Assembly: GCF_037975245.1 (NCBI RefSeq)
Contig: NC_092568.1
Location: forward strand, 17,317,001-17,381,000
Length of the DNA: 64,000 nucleotides
Reading direction: 5' to 3'
Source of the DNA: Apostichopus japonicus
Lineage: Eukaryota; Echinodermata; Holothuroidea; Aspidochirotida; Stichopodidae
Position numbers and translations under genes: made by a program. This document shows positions 63,769 through 64,000 of the stretch, piece by piece. Every line of letters starts with the position of its first letter. Within the stretch, counting starts at the first letter, position 1. A model generated the notes under the pieces. That model made no database searches. It saw only the letters and a list, made by a program, of their open reading frames with translations, and had not been told where the DNA came from.

Positions 63769-64000
63769 CTGTCACACGATCAGAGTTAAAGTTAAATTGT
63801 TTGGATATCAGCAAAGGGAAATTAATAAATTTATTTAATGAGCTGGCTGAAGATAAGACTTAATTGAACAGGAGGAAAATCCAGCGTCTCCAGTTTCAAA
63901 CCAAAATGAAATAGTTGTATGGAATTTGTAAATATGAATCTGGTATGTGGCACACAGTTGCATTGCATAAATATTGCTGTGTAAATTATATTGGTGGTCC

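Overview
The window looks like nuclear DNA of a marine invertebrate animal. Host genes are cut into many short exons by AT-rich introns, a tRNA-derived SINE sits in one intron, and mobile elements and satellite DNA are abundant. A deuterostome such as an echinoderm would fit, but no single feature proves the lineage.

Layout. About 690-8995 is a tandem array of a ~213 bp satellite (roughly 39 monomers) with a four-monomer higher-order period. About 9000-18230 holds AT microsatellites, a CpG-rich block and one large gene (11026-16644, mostly a single 4.4 kb exon). That gene encodes a transposase-like protein carrying a PHD finger, a MULE-like DDE core, a ubiquitin-specific protease (USP) domain and a Ulp1/SENP SUMO-protease domain. 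18235-30907 is a head-to-tail pair of decayed ~6.3 kb Ginger-type DNA transposons, each starting TGT and ending ACA, with CCGG before, between and after them. About 31405-34655 is a second array of the same 213 bp satellite in the opposite orientation. The two inverted arrays therefore bracket the transposase gene and the Ginger pair.

35117-40894 (+) is a complete eight-exon GINS1 (PSF1) gene encoding 196 residues, part of the replicative CMG helicase. 44718-63768 (-) is the 3' part (23 exons, ~1,052 residues) of RALGAPA, the catalytic alpha subunit of the Ral GTPase-activating complex; its 5' exons lie beyond the right edge. The two host genes converge tail to tail over a ~3.8 kb gap. RALGAPA introns hold a tRNA-derived SINE, two small CAG...CTG elements with 6-bp target duplications (hAT-like), and several minisatellites.

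The most unusual object is the transposase-like gene, which combines a deubiquitinase and a deSUMOylase in one open protein with every catalytic residue visible and a SUMO-interaction-like motif just before the Ulp1 domain. The inverted satellite arrays around it raise the possibility of a giant transposon with satellite arms, but I could not find matching terminal repeats to prove this.
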